From assembly GCA_929200255.1 (NCBI GenBank), contig CAKMYZ010000020.1, forward strand, positions 1-54,269: a DNA stretch of 54,269 nt, written 5' to 3'. Origin of the DNA: an uncultured Alphaproteobacteria bacterium (lineage in GTDB: Bacteria > Pseudomonadota > Alphaproteobacteria > Rhodobacterales > Rhodobacteraceae). Every line of letters begins with the position of its first letter. Positions within the stretch are counted from its first letter, which is position 1. The translations under genes were made by a program, and so were the position numbers. The notes under the pieces are model-generated. The model ran no database searches, was not told the DNA's origin, and saw only the letters and a list, made by a program, of their open reading frames with translations. This document shows, one piece after another, positions 8,511 to 16,490 of this stretch.

Positions 8511-9479
8511 TTGTTTGAATTGACGACTTACGAGCTCTTCGTCCTCTCTGCTGGTGCCATGGCCTTTGGCCTTTTCCTCTTGATCAGAGGCGGCGACTGG
8601 ACGGTTGATGCGGCTGTATTCGTGGCCGAACGCACCGGCCTTTCCCCGCTTTTTATCGGTGCGACGATCATCTCCTTTGGAACCTCGGTGCCCGAACTGT
8701 TCACGTCAGTGAATGCCAACCTTTCCGGTTTTCCCGGCATCTCGCTGGGGAACGTGCTGGGTTCTAACGTGGCCAATATCCTCTTGGTGCTGGGGGCGAC
8801 CGCCTTTGTTTTCAATGTTTCGGCCAAGCCAAAAGATCTGTGGAAAGACCTCGCGATGATGTTGGCTTCAACCGGCATTCTGGCCTACGGGATGCTGCTT
8901 GGCAGTTTTAGCCTTGTCTTTGGCCTGATCATGTTTGGCATTCTCGTGAGCTTCGTCATTTATCAGTACAAGACCGACAGCATTCAGATTGAAGATGAAG
9001 ATGACGAAGAAGAGTCAGGGCTGGCGATCACCACAATGAAGGGGGCCGCCCTTGTGCTGCTCACGGGGCTTGCCGCCCTTGCCGTGGGGTCAGAGCTGCT
9101 GGTCCAAGGGGCCGTGCAAACAGGAACCGCCATCGGCGTGCCTGAGGCGGTGATCGGTGTGACCGTTGTCGCGTTTGGCACCTCTCTGCCGGAACTCTCT
9201 ACCTGTATTGCCGCCGCCCGAAAGCAGTCAGTTGGCCTGATTCTGGGCAATATCATCGGTTCAAACACGTTCAACATCATGTCGATCATCGCCCTGACCG
9301 CGATCATCAAGCCACTTGACGTTGATCCGGTTCTCCTGGGATTTGAACTGTGGACGACGGTTGCCGTGGCCGTTGTGTTTAGCCTGTGGATGCTGACGGT
9401 CGGCAGGCTGACCAAGCCACTGGGGATCGCAATGCTTGTAGGCTACGTGGTCTTTATCGCCTATCAGTATCTGCAATAG
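8511..9479 (+). CDS. Sodium/calcium exchanger family protein (YrbG-like)
   Basis: A roughly 322-residue inner-membrane cation/Ca2+ antiporter. Two homologous halves each carry the alpha-repeat signature: GTSVPELFTSVNAN with GNVLGSNVAN in the first half, and GTSLPELSTCIAAA with GNIIGSNTFN in the second. They are joined by a very acidic cytoplasmic loop (EDEDDEEES) that could bind cations. Family members exchange Ca2+ for Na+ or H+. The start is uncertain: the open frame reaches 8403, but the family-like sequence begins about 8511, where the codon is TTG; an in-phase GTG at 8493 is an alternative. The gene stands alone after the TRAP terminator and converges on the minus-strand operon, overlapping the end of the next gene by 26 bases. 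Confidence 0.88.
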   Translation: MFELTTYELFVLSAGAMAFGLFLLIRGGDWTVDAAVFVAERTGLSPLFIGATIISFGTSVPELFTSVNANLSGFPGISLGNVLGSNVANILLVLGATAFVFNVSAKPKDLWKDLAMMLASTGILAYGMLLGSFSLVFGLIMFGILVSFVIYQYKTDSIQIEDEDDEEESGLAITTMKGAALVLLTGLAALAVGSELLVQGAVQTGTAIGVPEAVIGVTVVAFGTSLPELSTCIAAARKQSVGLILGNIIGSNTFNIMSIIALTAIIKPLDVDPVLLGFELWTTVAVAVVFSLWMLTVGRLTKPLGIAMLVGYVVFIAYQYLQ

Positions 9480-10704
9480 GTTCACACCTGCGCCAGCGGT
9501 TTTCAACCCGGCGTAGCTTGCGTGACATATCTGGTTTCAGCTCCGCATTCTGCACCAACACCTGCGCGGTGACAGACCGCGCGCTAAGGGTTTGTGTGAC
9601 TGCCTGCGCCACCCGGTCACGATCAATGCCATGCGGCACCAGAACCGTGATCTCTGCCGCGCCGGTCTGAAATATCCGAAAATCTGTGATCTGCCTGTCC
9701 GTATCAACAACGGCATTGCGCAAGATATCCGGGGTGATCATTTTGCCCGCAAGCATAAAACAATCATCAACCCGGCCCACAACCTCGGCCACGGTCTGAT
9801 GCGGCAGGCCGCAATCACAGGCTGGGCCAAGCCGGATCAGGTCATTCATGCGGTAACGCGCCATGATCTGGGTCGAACGACTAAAATCACTCACAATGAC
9901 CGCGCGCAGATCGGGGTCATCGCCAACCTGCGGCAGTTCGAAATGCATCGTATCTTCGCAAAGGTGCAGCGTGCCGCGTTCGCAAGAGACGGCAAGCAAC
10001 CCTTCGGTCGCCATATAGATCTGGCGCACGGGCCGTTTGAAGTAGGTGGCAATCAAGGTGGCATCGCTGGGGTCCAGCACCTCGGCCCCCGCAAAAATAT
10101 GCGCGGGCGCCAGCGGCATTTCCTGCTCTGCCATCAAGCGCAGGGCCTTTGGTGGCGCGATAATTACGGTCGGCTGGAAATTGGCCAGATCATCCTCCCA
10201 CGGTTGCCCGATGTCAAAGAACCGCAGTTTCAGGCGCTGCATCCGGTTGGCGCTGTCATAAAGCGGTGTATTCAGTGGCAAGAGCACCGCCACCCTGTGG
10301 CGCTTGCGCCAAAATCCCGGTAGCGCCTTGGCCAGAATGGTCCCCAGCCAGCGGAACCTTTCGGCCTGCGAAATCACGAACAGACCCCGATTGCCACTCG
10401 TGCCGGTACTGGCACCCACAATCAGATCGCCAATCTGCCGTGAACCTGCAAAGGCCTGCCATCCCATGTCGGCGGTGATGCCCGCGGTATTGAACGCTGC
10501 GAAATCTGCCATCAGCGTGGCTTTGTCAATGATCGGCAGATCGGACAGGTCCGAGATTTTGCGGCCCGCATAGAACGGCACCTGCGGCACATCCCTGTGC
10601 AACCAATCGTGCAGGTCTGCGCCAGCGCGTCCTATCAATTGCGCGCGTGTCCTGATCCGTCGTGCACGCCAATAGGCCTGCACCGCATGGCGAACCTCAA
10701 ACAT
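9454..10704 (-). CDS. F390 synthetase/PaaK-like adenylating enzyme
   Basis: A 416-residue member of the ANL adenylating superfamily, closest in style to the coenzyme F390 synthetase/phenylacetate-CoA ligase/LuxE branch. The phosphate loop is ASTGTSGNRG (about 98-107), the adenine/YxxTE-type motif is IYMATEG (229-235), and the C-terminal hinge reads YRMNDLIRLGPACDCGLP followed by VVGRVDDCFMLAGK. It should activate a carboxylic acid as an acyl-adenylate. The usual label F390 synthetase is misleading, because F390 chemistry needs coenzyme F420, for which nothing is visible here. The start at 10704 overlaps the stop of the upstream hydrolase gene within ATGTTTGA; a longer frame (to 10824) would overlap it by more than 100 bases. 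It is the last gene of the four-gene operon; within it, this enzyme takes the place that OleC has in Ole clusters. Confidence 0.75.
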   Translation of the reverse strand: MFEVRHAVQAYWRARRIRTRAQLIGRAGADLHDWLHRDVPQVPFYAGRKISDLSDLPIIDKATLMADFAAFNTAGITADMGWQAFAGSRQIGDLIVGASTGTSGNRGLFVISQAERFRWLGTILAKALPGFWRKRHRVAVLLPLNTPLYDSANRMQRLKLRFFDIGQPWEDDLANFQPTVIIAPPKALRLMAEQEMPLAPAHIFAGAEVLDPSDATLIATYFKRPVRQIYMATEGLLAVSCERGTLHLCEDTMHFELPQVGDDPDLRAVIVSDFSRSTQIMARYRMNDLIRLGPACDCGLPHQTVAEVVGRVDDCFMLAGKMITPDILRNAVVDTDRQITDFRIFQTGAAEITVLVPHGIDRDRVAQAVTQTLSARSVTAQVLVQNAELKPDMSRKLRRVENRWRRCEPIADTDRR

Positions 10705-11488
10705 CTGGCACCCAGTCCCATTGGGTCTGGGCCGGGTCATGGCACAGCAGCACATCGCCCCCGGCCTGCGCAAAGGCGCGCACAAGTGCAACGGATGCAG
10801 CCGCCGCCTGCCTGTCATCGGCAATCAAAGAGGCCGGAAACCCAGGACACCGATCCTCGTGAATGGCCGCCAGCATCCATTGCGTATCGACCGCATAAAG
10901 CAACGGTGCCTCGTCTGTAAAACACACCCCAAAGTGCCCCGGCGCATGACCCGGCAATGGCACGCCAATCACGCTGCCATCCCCCATCAAATCATACCCC
11001 TGCCCCAGATCGAACGGCAGCGTCGTCAAGCGATAAGATCGCAAATCAATCTGGCGCTCCGCAAAATCCTTGGGCAACAACTCATTGAAAACGCCGTGTT
11101 GTAGCGCGCCCATGACCTGCCCATCCGTCACAAACCGGGCATTGGGAAACTCTGCCAGATACGCCACATGGTCCGCATGCAGATGGGTGACGATGATCAG
11201 CTTCACGTCCTCTGCGTCAAAGCCATGCGCCGCAAGCAGTGCCAAGGGGCTTTGCAACTCATGCAGCTTGGGGCCAAGCATCCGGGCGTAGGCCCGCAAG
11301 GCCCAACTGCGTCCCGGCGCCTTGGTCACCGGCGGACCGTAGCCTCCATCAATCAGCACCGGGCCAAATTCGGGGTGAGTGACCAACCCTACGCGCACCT
11401 GCAGGTCCACGCGGCCCCGCCCGCCTTGCAAAATCCAACGTGCACGTGTGCGAATGCTTGCTGTATTTGTAAAAACCGGTCGGATCAT
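10697..11488 (-). CDS. Metallo-beta-lactamase-fold hydrolase, lactonase-like
   Basis: A 263-residue metallo-beta-lactamase-fold enzyme with the full dinuclear metal set: THLHADH (His102, His104, Asp106, His107), a GHAPGH motif (181 or 185), Asp201 in YAVDTQW, and a late His in LLCHDP. The layout resembles the AiiA-type acyl-homoserine-lactone lactonase and glyoxalase-II subfamilies. There is no signal peptide, so it acts in the cytoplasm. It overlaps the reductase gene upstream by ATGA and the adenylating enzyme gene downstream by 8 bases, so the three are translationally coupled. In context it may open a lactone or cleave a thioester made by the neighbouring enzymes; the substrate is not known. 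Confidence 0.8.
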   Translation of the reverse strand: MIRPVFTNTASIRTRARWILQGGRGRVDLQVRVGLVTHPEFGPVLIDGGYGPPVTKAPGRSWALRAYARMLGPKLHELQSPLALLAAHGFDAEDVKLIIVTHLHADHVAYLAEFPNARFVTDGQVMGALQHGVFNELLPKDFAERQIDLRSYRLTTLPFDLGQGYDLMGDGSVIGVPLPGHAPGHFGVCFTDEAPLLYAVDTQWMLAAIHEDRCPGFPASLIADDRQAAAASVALVRAFAQAGGDVLLCHDPAQTQWDWVPDV

Positions 11489-12471
11489 ATGACACCCTGT
11501 CGCATGGCACCGTCTGAAAAGGTACGACGCAGCCCTTCCTCAAAGTTGATCTGGGGCTGCCAGCCAAGCACCGATTTGGCGCGCTCTAGGTTCATGGTTT
11601 GCCGATAACGCAGAATACCAAGGGCATAGGCGGTCACAGGCGGCTCTGGCTGACCGGGCAATGCCTTGGCGACCCGTTCCATTGCGCGCACTGCCGCCAA
11701 AGCGGAGCCAAACGGCAGGTCGCGCCAGCGCAAAGGGACATCGCACTGCGCGCAGGCCGCGGAAATGATTTCAGGCAAAGCAACCCCCTGCCCGCCCGAG
11801 ACATTCAACACCGCATCACTGATATCCGGGCCCGCTACAAGGGCGCGCTGGCACGCGCTGACGACATCATCAACATGGGTGATATCGGTGGCACCCGCAG
11901 GCGAAAACCGCGGCACGGCCCGCCTTTGGGCGACACGCATCAGCCGCGGCAAAAGCGCGGTATCACCGGCCCCGTAAATGCCCCTCGGGCGCAGCACGAT
12001 TGGGTGCAGGTCACTGTATTTCAGCACCTCCTGTTCTGCTTGGTATTTGGTACGTGCATAGGCGTTCACAAATCGCGGCGGGATCTGCGCCTCAGACACC
12101 CCATCCTGATCACAAAACTGGAAATAGACGCTCGCCGTGGACACAAAGACAAAGCGACCTGCACCCAGTTCGCGGGCCAGGTGCAACATGTTTCTGGTCG
12201 CGATCACATTTGCCGCCTCAAATGCCGCATCACGGCCCCAGGGCGATGACAGGGCTGCACAATGGACCACCGCATCAACCGGTCCAATCCGATCCCGATC
12301 AACCGCTGGGATCGGTTGTGCCAGATCAAGTCTGCATGTAGGCAGCCCCATCGCGGCCAGCCGTGCCAATTTGGCCCGATCCCGCCCTGTCGCAATCACC
12401 CCCTGATCGCGCAAAGCGCGTGCCAGATGCGCGCCCAGAAACCCCGTTGCCCCTGTCACCAAAACCGCCAT
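11485..12471 (-). CDS. NAD(P)-dependent epimerase/3-beta-HSD-like reductase
   Basis: A 328-residue extended short-chain dehydrogenase/reductase. The nucleotide-binding motif TGATGFLG is at 6-13, the active-site Ser is in FVSTASVY (about 111-114), and the catalytic pair is Tyr138 and Lys142 (YARTK). The downstream RGIYGAGD and ITHVDDV segments fit the 3-beta-hydroxysteroid-dehydrogenase/NAD-epimerase family, the same family as OleD, which reduces 2-alkyl-3-keto acids. The start ATG shares its A with the ketosynthase TGA (TGATG), and the stop overlaps the hydrolase start (ATGA). The likely role is reducing the beta-keto product of the ketosynthase; a sugar-nucleotide substrate is less likely in this neighbourhood. 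Confidence 0.82.
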   Translation of the reverse strand: MAVLVTGATGFLGAHLARALRDQGVIATGRDRAKLARLAAMGLPTCRLDLAQPIPAVDRDRIGPVDAVVHCAALSSPWGRDAAFEAANVIATRNMLHLARELGAGRFVFVSTASVYFQFCDQDGVSEAQIPPRFVNAYARTKYQAEQEVLKYSDLHPIVLRPRGIYGAGDTALLPRLMRVAQRRAVPRFSPAGATDITHVDDVVSACQRALVAGPDISDAVLNVSGGQGVALPEIISAACAQCDVPLRWRDLPFGSALAAVRAMERVAKALPGQPEPPVTAYALGILRYRQTMNLERAKSVLGWQPQINFEEGLRRTFSDGAMRQGVI

Positions 12472-13439
12472 CAGAACGTGACCGTAGCACCGCCAAACGA
12501 CACACCCGCCGAGGTGCCAAGCAGCAAGATCTTGCTGCCTGCTGTCAGCCGGTCGCAGGCCTGGCCCAGTGCAAAGGGGATCGATGCGGCGATCTGATTG
12601 CCGTAGTTGGCGCAGATATCCACCACTTTGGCCGGGTCAAACCGACAATGCCGGATCATATGCTGCAGCGCCATCGGGCTGGCCTGATGCGGTACAATCA
12701 GGTCAACCTCTGATTTGGTCCAACCTGCGTCAGCCAAGAGATCATCCACAAAGCCGCCAAAATACTTTGAGGTCAGACGGAAAAGCGCCTTTCCATCCAT
12801 GTCGAAAAACGTATTGGCCGCAAAGGCTTCGGGCTCTGCCCGGAAATCGTATCGCGTGCCCCCGGCCCCGATCTTGCAGATGTCATAGCCGCTTGGGTAG
12901 CTGCGAAAGCGCGTTACGAAGGGGGTATCGCTGGCCTCGACCACCGCCGCTGCCGCGCCGTCACCAAACAGGCCGGCCACCTCTGGTTTGGTATCCCATG
13001 GCAACCCGCGTGAGGCCACCTCGGACGAAATGATCAGCGCACGTTTGAAACGCCCCGATGACAGCATCCCGCCGCAAGCCTCTAGCGCTGTGACAAAGCC
13101 CAGACAGGTCGCGTTCACGTCAAAACCAAAGGCCGCGCCATCGGGGATGCCCAGTGCCGCCTGATAGGCAGGCGCTGTGGCTGGAATCAACTGGTAGGGC
13201 ACGGCAGCCGCACTGACGATCAGGTCAATGTCCCCCGGCAAGACCCCTGCATCGGCCAATGCGGCCTCGGCGGCCTCTGCCCCCAAAGTGATCTGGCTTT
13301 CGCCACCGTCGCAGACATAGCGCGCCTGCACACCTGTCAGCGCCGCAATCCGGCCCTTTGCCAAGCCCCATTTACGGTCTAGTGCGCCTGAACTCGCACG
13401 TCCTGCGGGCAGCGCTGTGCCGATACCTGCGATTTTCAC
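12471..13439 (-). CDS. Ketoacyl-ACP synthase III-like condensing enzyme
   Basis: A 322-residue thiolase-fold condensing enzyme of the FabH/OleA type. The catalytic triad is complete: Cys112 (NATCLGF), His251 (VPHQAS) and Asn281 (NYGNQIAAS). The C-terminal GTSAGVSFGGATV glycine loop is typical. FabH starts fatty-acid synthesis from acetyl-CoA, while OleA and similar homologues join two acyl chains; the sequence alone does not decide between them. It is the first gene of a four-gene operon with a reductase, a hydrolase and an adenylating enzyme, not with plsX or other fatty-acid genes, so a specialised product is more likely than housekeeping. It diverges from the 6-phosphogluconate dehydrogenase gene across a 152-base gap that must hold both promoters. 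Confidence 0.85.
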   Translation of the reverse strand: MKIAGIGTALPAGRASSGALDRKWGLAKGRIAALTGVQARYVCDGGESQITLGAEAAEAALADAGVLPGDIDLIVSAAAVPYQLIPATAPAYQAALGIPDGAAFGFDVNATCLGFVTALEACGGMLSSGRFKRALIISSEVASRGLPWDTKPEVAGLFGDGAAAAVVEASDTPFVTRFRSYPSGYDICKIGAGGTRYDFRAEPEAFAANTFFDMDGKALFRLTSKYFGGFVDDLLADAGWTKSEVDLIVPHQASPMALQHMIRHCRFDPAKVVDICANYGNQIAASIPFALGQACDRLTAGSKILLLGTSAGVSFGGATVTF

Positions 13440-13591
13440 AGTGGTGATCCTTCCTCCATCGCTTTATGAACATTGCTCACAAAATACCAAATTGCAAGGG
13501 AAGCCTCGCAGAACATTTTATCTCGTCGGGTTTTCCTTACCCGTCCGAAGGCTTATGTCGGTGTCAGCACACAAAGACGAGGGAACACGAG

Positions 13592-14992
13592 ATGACGAAC
13601 GCGGACATCGGCCTGATCGGCCTCGGTACGATGGGCGCAGCCCTTGCGTTGAATATCGCAGACAACGGCTTTGATGTGGCTGTCTGGAACCGGACAACCG
13701 CCACAACGAGGGATTTCCACAAAGCCGCAGGTGACCTGGCCGCACGGATTACACCAACAGAAACGCTGGAAGATCTGGTTGGCGCACTCAAATCGCCCCG
13801 CGCCATCATCCTGATGGTCCCCGCAGGACAAGCGGTTGATGATCAGATCGCAGCGCTCCGACCCTTGTTGGATCGTGATGACATGATCATCGATGCCGGT
13901 AACGCAAATTTTCACGACACCAACCGGCGCGTCAAAGAGGCGGGCGATCTGGCTTACTTGGGCATTGGTGTCTCTGGCGGCGAAGAAGGCGCGCGCTTTG
14001 GCCCCTCGATCATGGGCGGCGGCAAGCGCGAATACTGGGACAGGGTAGCACATATTCTGACCGCGATATCTGCCAGGCACAACGACGCCCCCTGTGCCAC
14101 ATGGATGGGTGAGGAAGGAGCCGGGCATTTCGTCAAGGCGGTCCATAACGGTATCGAATACGCCGATATGCAGATGATCGCCGAGGTTTACGGGATCATG
14201 CGCGATGGGCTGGGCCTTAATCACAACAAGATAGCCGAGGCATTTGCGGCATGGGACAAGGGCCCTCTCCGCAGCTACCTGCTCGAAATATCTGGTAAAG
14301 TCGCTGCGGCCGTTGACCCTGCAACCGATCGACCGATGCTCGACGTTATCGTTGATGCCGCTGGACAAAAAGGGACTGGGCGCTGGACAGTGATCGAGGC
14401 ACAGCATCTTGCCGCCCCAATTCCTGCCATTGACGCTGCCGTTGTTGCGCGCAACCTTTCATCACAGAAGGTCGCCCGTGCAGCAGGTGAAGCGCTCTTT
14501 GGCGCAGCCCCACGCCACCTGCCACATGACAGCCTGTCGTTGGACACGCTTGAGCAGGCGCTGATCGCCGGCAAGATCCTGTGCTATGCGCAGGGCTTTG
14601 GAATGATTGCCAAAGCGTCAGAGGCCTTTGGCTGGTCCCTGCCCCTGCCTGCTATTGCCGAGGTCTGGCGCGCTGGCTGCATTATCCGCTCGGACATGCT
14701 GGATGATATGGCCTCTGCCCTGCGCGACAACGCTGACGAGAACCTGATGATGGCCCCGAAATTCGCAAGCGCCCTGAAGGACACCCATGGCGCCTTGCGG
14801 CAGGTTGTGGCGCAGGCCAGTCTGCATGGGCTGGCTGTGCCAGCACTCTCATCCGGGCTCGCCTATTTTGATGCCATGCGTACCGCACGCGGGACCGCGA
14901 ATATGATCCAGGGGCAACGCGATTTCTTTGGGGCGCATGGGTTTGCACGCACCGACGGCGGCGAGGGCCATCATGGGCCATGGGGCACCTGA
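13592..14992 (+). CDS. gnd: 6-phosphogluconate dehydrogenase, decarboxylating
   Basis: A 466-residue cytoplasmic enzyme that converts 6-phosphogluconate to ribulose 5-phosphate and CO2 with reduction of NADP+. The N-terminal Rossmann motif is GLIGLGTMG. The substrate-site signatures GVSGGEEGARFGPSIMGGG, KAVHNGIEYADMQMIAE and DAAGQKGTGRWT are all intact, and the length is that of the long-chain family. I take the ATG at 13592 because it has a GAGGGAA upstream and the protein then begins at the Rossmann fold; the open frame continues upstream to 13466 without family sequence. Three hairpins follow its stop codon. Confidence 0.95.
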   Translation: MTNADIGLIGLGTMGAALALNIADNGFDVAVWNRTTATTRDFHKAAGDLAARITPTETLEDLVGALKSPRAIILMVPAGQAVDDQIAALRPLLDRDDMIIDAGNANFHDTNRRVKEAGDLAYLGIGVSGGEEGARFGPSIMGGGKREYWDRVAHILTAISARHNDAPCATWMGEEGAGHFVKAVHNGIEYADMQMIAEVYGIMRDGLGLNHNKIAEAFAAWDKGPLRSYLLEISGKVAAAVDPATDRPMLDVIVDAAGQKGTGRWTVIEAQHLAAPIPAIDAAVVARNLSSQKVARAAGEALFGAAPRHLPHDSLSLDTLEQALIAGKILCYAQGFGMIAKASEAFGWSLPLPAIAEVWRAGCIIRSDMLDDMASALRDNADENLMMAPKFASALKDTHGALRQVVAQASLHGLAVPALSSGLAYFDAMRTARGTANMIQGQRDFFGAHGFARTDGGEGHHGPWGT

Positions 14993-15003
14993 TTGGGCAG
15001 CAG

Positions 15004-15073
15004 CAGACTTTTGAAAAAAGTCTGACGGCAAATCCTCCAGAGGATTTGGGTTCAATTCCTTCTCAAGGAATTG
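15004..15073. repeat. Three consecutive 9-bp hairpins between gnd and phoB
   Basis: Three adjacent inverted repeats lie between the convergent stops of gnd and phoB: CAGACTTTT/AAAAGTCTG at 15004-15024 (3-base loop), CAAATCCTC/GAGGATTTG at 15029-15048 (2-base loop) and CAATTCCTT/AAGGAATTG at 15053-15073 (3-base loop). All three stems are exactly 9 bp and perfect. Together they could act as a bidirectional terminator. The regular build also fits a dispersed repeat or a small RNA; similar hairpin sets seem familiar from other Rhodobacterales intergenic regions, but I cannot verify that here. Confidence 0.8.
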
Positions 15074-15080
15074 TTACGCG

Positions 15081-15767
15081 CTAGCCCAGAGCGTAACCGG
15101 CACCACGCACCGTGCGCACCGGATCGCTGCCCCCATGCTGCGTCAGCACCTTGCGCAACCGACCGACATGCACATCAACCGTGCGGGTATCGACATAGAT
15201 GTCACGCCCCCAGACCCGATCCAGCAACATGTCGCGGGACCAGACACGGCCGGGTTTTTCCATGAATGTGGTCAGCAGGCGGAATTCAGTCGGGCCAAGC
15301 TTCAGCGGATTGTCACCGCGCGTGACGCGGTGCGTTTCAGAATCCAGGACAATGTCGTCGTAGGTCAACACTTGCCCCACAGTCGCCGGACGCACCCGGC
15401 GCAGCTGCGCACGCACACGCGCCATAAGCTCTGACACCGAATAGGGTTTGACGACATAGTCATCGGCCCCTGTTTCCAGCCCGCGGACTTTGTCCACTTC
15501 CTCGGACCGCGCAGACAACATGATGACCGGAATGGGTTGGGTTTCGGGCTTGATCTTGAGCCTCCGGCAAACCTCAATCCCGGACAGGTTGGGCATCATC
15601 CAATCCAGCACGATCACATCGGGGGCCTCTTCTTGGACGGACAGAAGCCCCTCTTCGCCGTTTTCGGCACGGGTGACACGGAACCCTTCGGCCTCAAGGT
15701 TGTAGGCCAGCACTTCGCGCTGCGCAGCCTCATCTTCAACGATCAGAACATGGGGTTGGGGTGCCAT
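15081..15767 (-). CDS. phoB: Phosphate regulon response regulator PhoB
   Basis: A 228-residue OmpR-family regulator. The receiver domain has the acidic pocket (IVEDE), phosphoacceptor Asp in VLDWMMPN, and Lys in VVKPYSV. The C-terminal winged helix shows the PhoB-type recognition region DTRTVDVHVGRLRK. Phosphorylated by PhoR under phosphate starvation, it binds PHO boxes. The ATG at 15767 starts five bases after the phoU stop, and the alternative ATG at 15782 would overlap phoU. It is the last gene of the pst-phoU-phoB operon, so it is probably auto-activated from the pstS PHO box. Confidence 0.95.
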   Translation of the reverse strand: MAPQPHVLIVEDEAAQREVLAYNLEAEGFRVTRAENGEEGLLSVQEEAPDVIVLDWMMPNLSGIEVCRRLKIKPETQPIPVIMLSARSEEVDKVRGLETGADDYVVKPYSVSELMARVRAQLRRVRPATVGQVLTYDDIVLDSETHRVTRGDNPLKLGPTEFRLLTTFMEKPGRVWSRDMLLDRVWGRDIYVDTRTVDVHVGRLRKVLTQHGGSDPVRTVRGAGYALG

Positions 15768-15771
15768 TGGA

Positions 15772-16479
15772 TTATCCCGCATCCGTCACAAAGGCCGTCT
15801 TGTCACCCTTGGGCCGCGCTTCATCTGGCATCTCACCTGTGACCTGATAGATGACCTGCTCGGCCATATTTGTGGTCAAATCGCCCATGCGTTCGATGTT
15901 CTTGGCCATAAAATGCAGATGCATACAGGCAGTGATGTTGCGCGGGTCTTCCATCATGAAAGTCAGAAACTCGCGGAACAGCGCGTTATACATCTGATCG
16001 ACTTCATGATCGCGCTGACGTACGCTTTCTGCAAGATCTGCATCGCCGCGCATGTAGGCATCCAGCGTGTCTTTCAACATCCCCTCCACCTCGCGCGCCA
16101 TACGGCGCAGGGCGGCGTCCGATCCGTTGACCGGGCTCATGTCGACCAGCACACTGGTGCGTTTGGCGATATTCTTGGAATAATCACCAATACGTTCCAG
16201 AGATGCAGCCAACCGAAGAACTGTAAGAATGGATCGTAAGTCTTTGGAAACAGGGGCGCGTAGCGCAATCGTACGCGCGGCTTCTTCGTTGATTTGCAAC
16301 TCCAGCGCATCGATGGCCTTGTCGCCCTTGCGCACTTCCTCAGCCAGTTCCACATCGCGATCCGCAAGCGATTGTGCGGCTTTCAGGATGGCCTCTTCGA
16401 CCAATCCGCCCATGCGCATGATCAATGTTGTGATCCCTTCAAGATCACGGTCGTAGGCCGATGAAATATGCTCGTTCAT
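15772..16479 (-). CDS. phoU: Phosphate signalling protein PhoU
   Basis: A 235-residue all-helical cytoplasmic protein with two PhoU repeats, each carrying the characteristic metal-binding acidic helix patterns (for example ERIGDYSKNIAKRT and ERMGDLTTNMAEQV). It links the Pst transporter to the PhoR/PhoB pair, keeping PhoR inactive when phosphate is plentiful. It lies between pstB (11-base gap) and phoB in the operon. Confidence 0.95.
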   Translation of the reverse strand: MNEHISSAYDRDLEGITTLIMRMGGLVEEAILKAAQSLADRDVELAEEVRKGDKAIDALELQINEEAARTIALRAPVSKDLRSILTVLRLAASLERIGDYSKNIAKRTSVLVDMSPVNGSDAALRRMAREVEGMLKDTLDAYMRGDADLAESVRQRDHEVDQMYNALFREFLTFMMEDPRNITACMHLHFMAKNIERMGDLTTNMAEQVIYQVTGEMPDEARPKGDKTAFVTDAG

Positions 16480-16490
16480 GTGCTTGCTCC

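Noticed and set aside
13553..14407. 284-residue minus-strand open frame
   Set aside because: It is antisense to gnd and has no recognisable sequence pattern.
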